Positions 49,945-64,000 of a stretch of DNA of 64,000 bases are shown piece by piece. This DNA comes from Scleropages formosus (lineage: Eukaryota; Chordata; Actinopteri; Osteoglossiformes; Osteoglossidae): NCBI RefSeq assembly GCF_900964775.1, contig NC_041821.1, positions 9,993,394 through 10,057,393 on the forward strand. Direction: 5' to 3'. How positions within the stretch are numbered: the first letter of the stretch is position 1; each line of letters starts with the position of its first letter. Made by a program: the position numbers and the translations under genes. The notes below the pieces were generated by a model. That model was not told the DNA's origin and did not search any database. It was given only the letters and a program-made list of their open reading frames with translations.

Positions 49945-50455
49945 TACGCTTCGATATTTTGTTTTACAAAGACTTGTTTAGAAAATGTAAATATTTTTAC
50001 TGAAATGTTTTAAAAATACAATACCAACTAGTATTTACATTCAGAATGATTTCACAAAAATATGTACTACACCAGCTCCTATCATTTGATACCAGAAGTC
50101 ATTCTCTAGCTCACATTTTTTTGTGGTTCAATAATTCAAGAATCCCTGTTCTGTAAAAAATTTCTGCACATTAAAAGCTTTGATACTGATAGTCTCTGTT
50201 CACTCTAGAACTGATGGCTAGTACTCGGTCTATTATTAGGTAAATATAGTAGATACAGTACTTGCTGTCAGTTTACTATATACCACAATGATGTGCATAT
50301 TTCAGTCACAGCAACAGAGAAAACACTGGCAACATATAAATGTACCAGTTTGCCGCCACCACGTACAAAAGGCTATATTACAGAGCATTTACACAGCAGC
50401 TGTACACCACAGAATACACTGCTGGCGTCGGGACCAGGCACTTTTCCTGTGACAT
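49945..50455 (-). other. wdr19 3' UTR
   Basis: AT-rich non-coding sequence between the wdr19 stop and its candidate poly(A) signal. Confidence 0.55.
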
Positions 50456-63820
<13,365 letters not shown>

Positions 63821-64000
63821 CTGAGGAGGAGAGAGAAGTTGAGCCACAAGTTACACACAGACACAGAGACAGTAGTGACACTTTCCAAACTAGCATACTG
63901 GCTAACAAGAAAAAAAAAACACTCCAAGTGAACTTTACTAGCTACTGATTTACACACTGCATTGAAAGGTAAGAAAAATCTGACCAATCATGCAGTATAA

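Noticed and set aside
63821-64000. Search for wdr19 exon 1 (ATG AAG before RVFTL)
   Set aside because: No ATG-AAG-GT arrangement on the minus strand in the last 180 bases; the exon must lie outside the window.

Overview
This window is vertebrate, almost certainly teleost, nuclear DNA. Seven split genes can be rebuilt exon by exon. Every junction used keeps phase, and the predicted proteins match, in length and motifs, the vertebrate proteins I know. The interspersed repeats are tRNA-derived SINEs with tails of the fish V-SINE/HE1 kind plus one L2/Rex1-type LINE remnant, which points to a ray-finned fish. I cannot name the species.

Layout, left to right: ube2k (minus, first two coding exons only; the rest lies left of base 1); smim14 (plus, complete); ugdh (plus, complete); lias (minus, complete); rpl9 (plus, complete); rfc1 (plus, complete); wdr19 (minus, complete except the first two codons and the 5' UTR, which lie right of base 64000). 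This is the gene order of human 4p14, with one difference: KLB, which in human lies between RPL9 and RFC1, is not in the roughly 2-kb gap here. ube2k/smim14 and lias/rpl9 are head to head; ugdh/lias and rfc1/wdr19 are tail to tail.

The genes are unrelated housekeeping functions, held together by old linkage: a ubiquitin-conjugating enzyme, a small ER membrane protein, UDP-glucose dehydrogenase, mitochondrial lipoyl synthase, ribosomal protein uL6, the large subunit of the PCNA clamp loader and the IFT-A ciliary transport protein IFT144.

Non-coding content: at least ten copies of one SINE family (called SINE-A here, with a (TG)n tail), about a dozen of a second (SINE-B), a few of a third (SINE-C), two cases of SINE-A nested in SINE-B, an about 79-bp palindromic mariner-like MITE in the smim14 3' UTR, hAT-like remnants, and several microsatellites.

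Most unusual points: a degenerate second copy of the rpl9 terminal exon that carries the only canonical poly(A) signal after the gene; the MADE1-like hairpin in the smim14 3' UTR; a GC-AG intron and two frame-preserving NAGNAG acceptors in rfc1; and a consensus RFX X-box between rpl9 and rfc1. I found no CRISPR, phage, operon-like or clearly new protein system. The window is a conserved vertebrate block.
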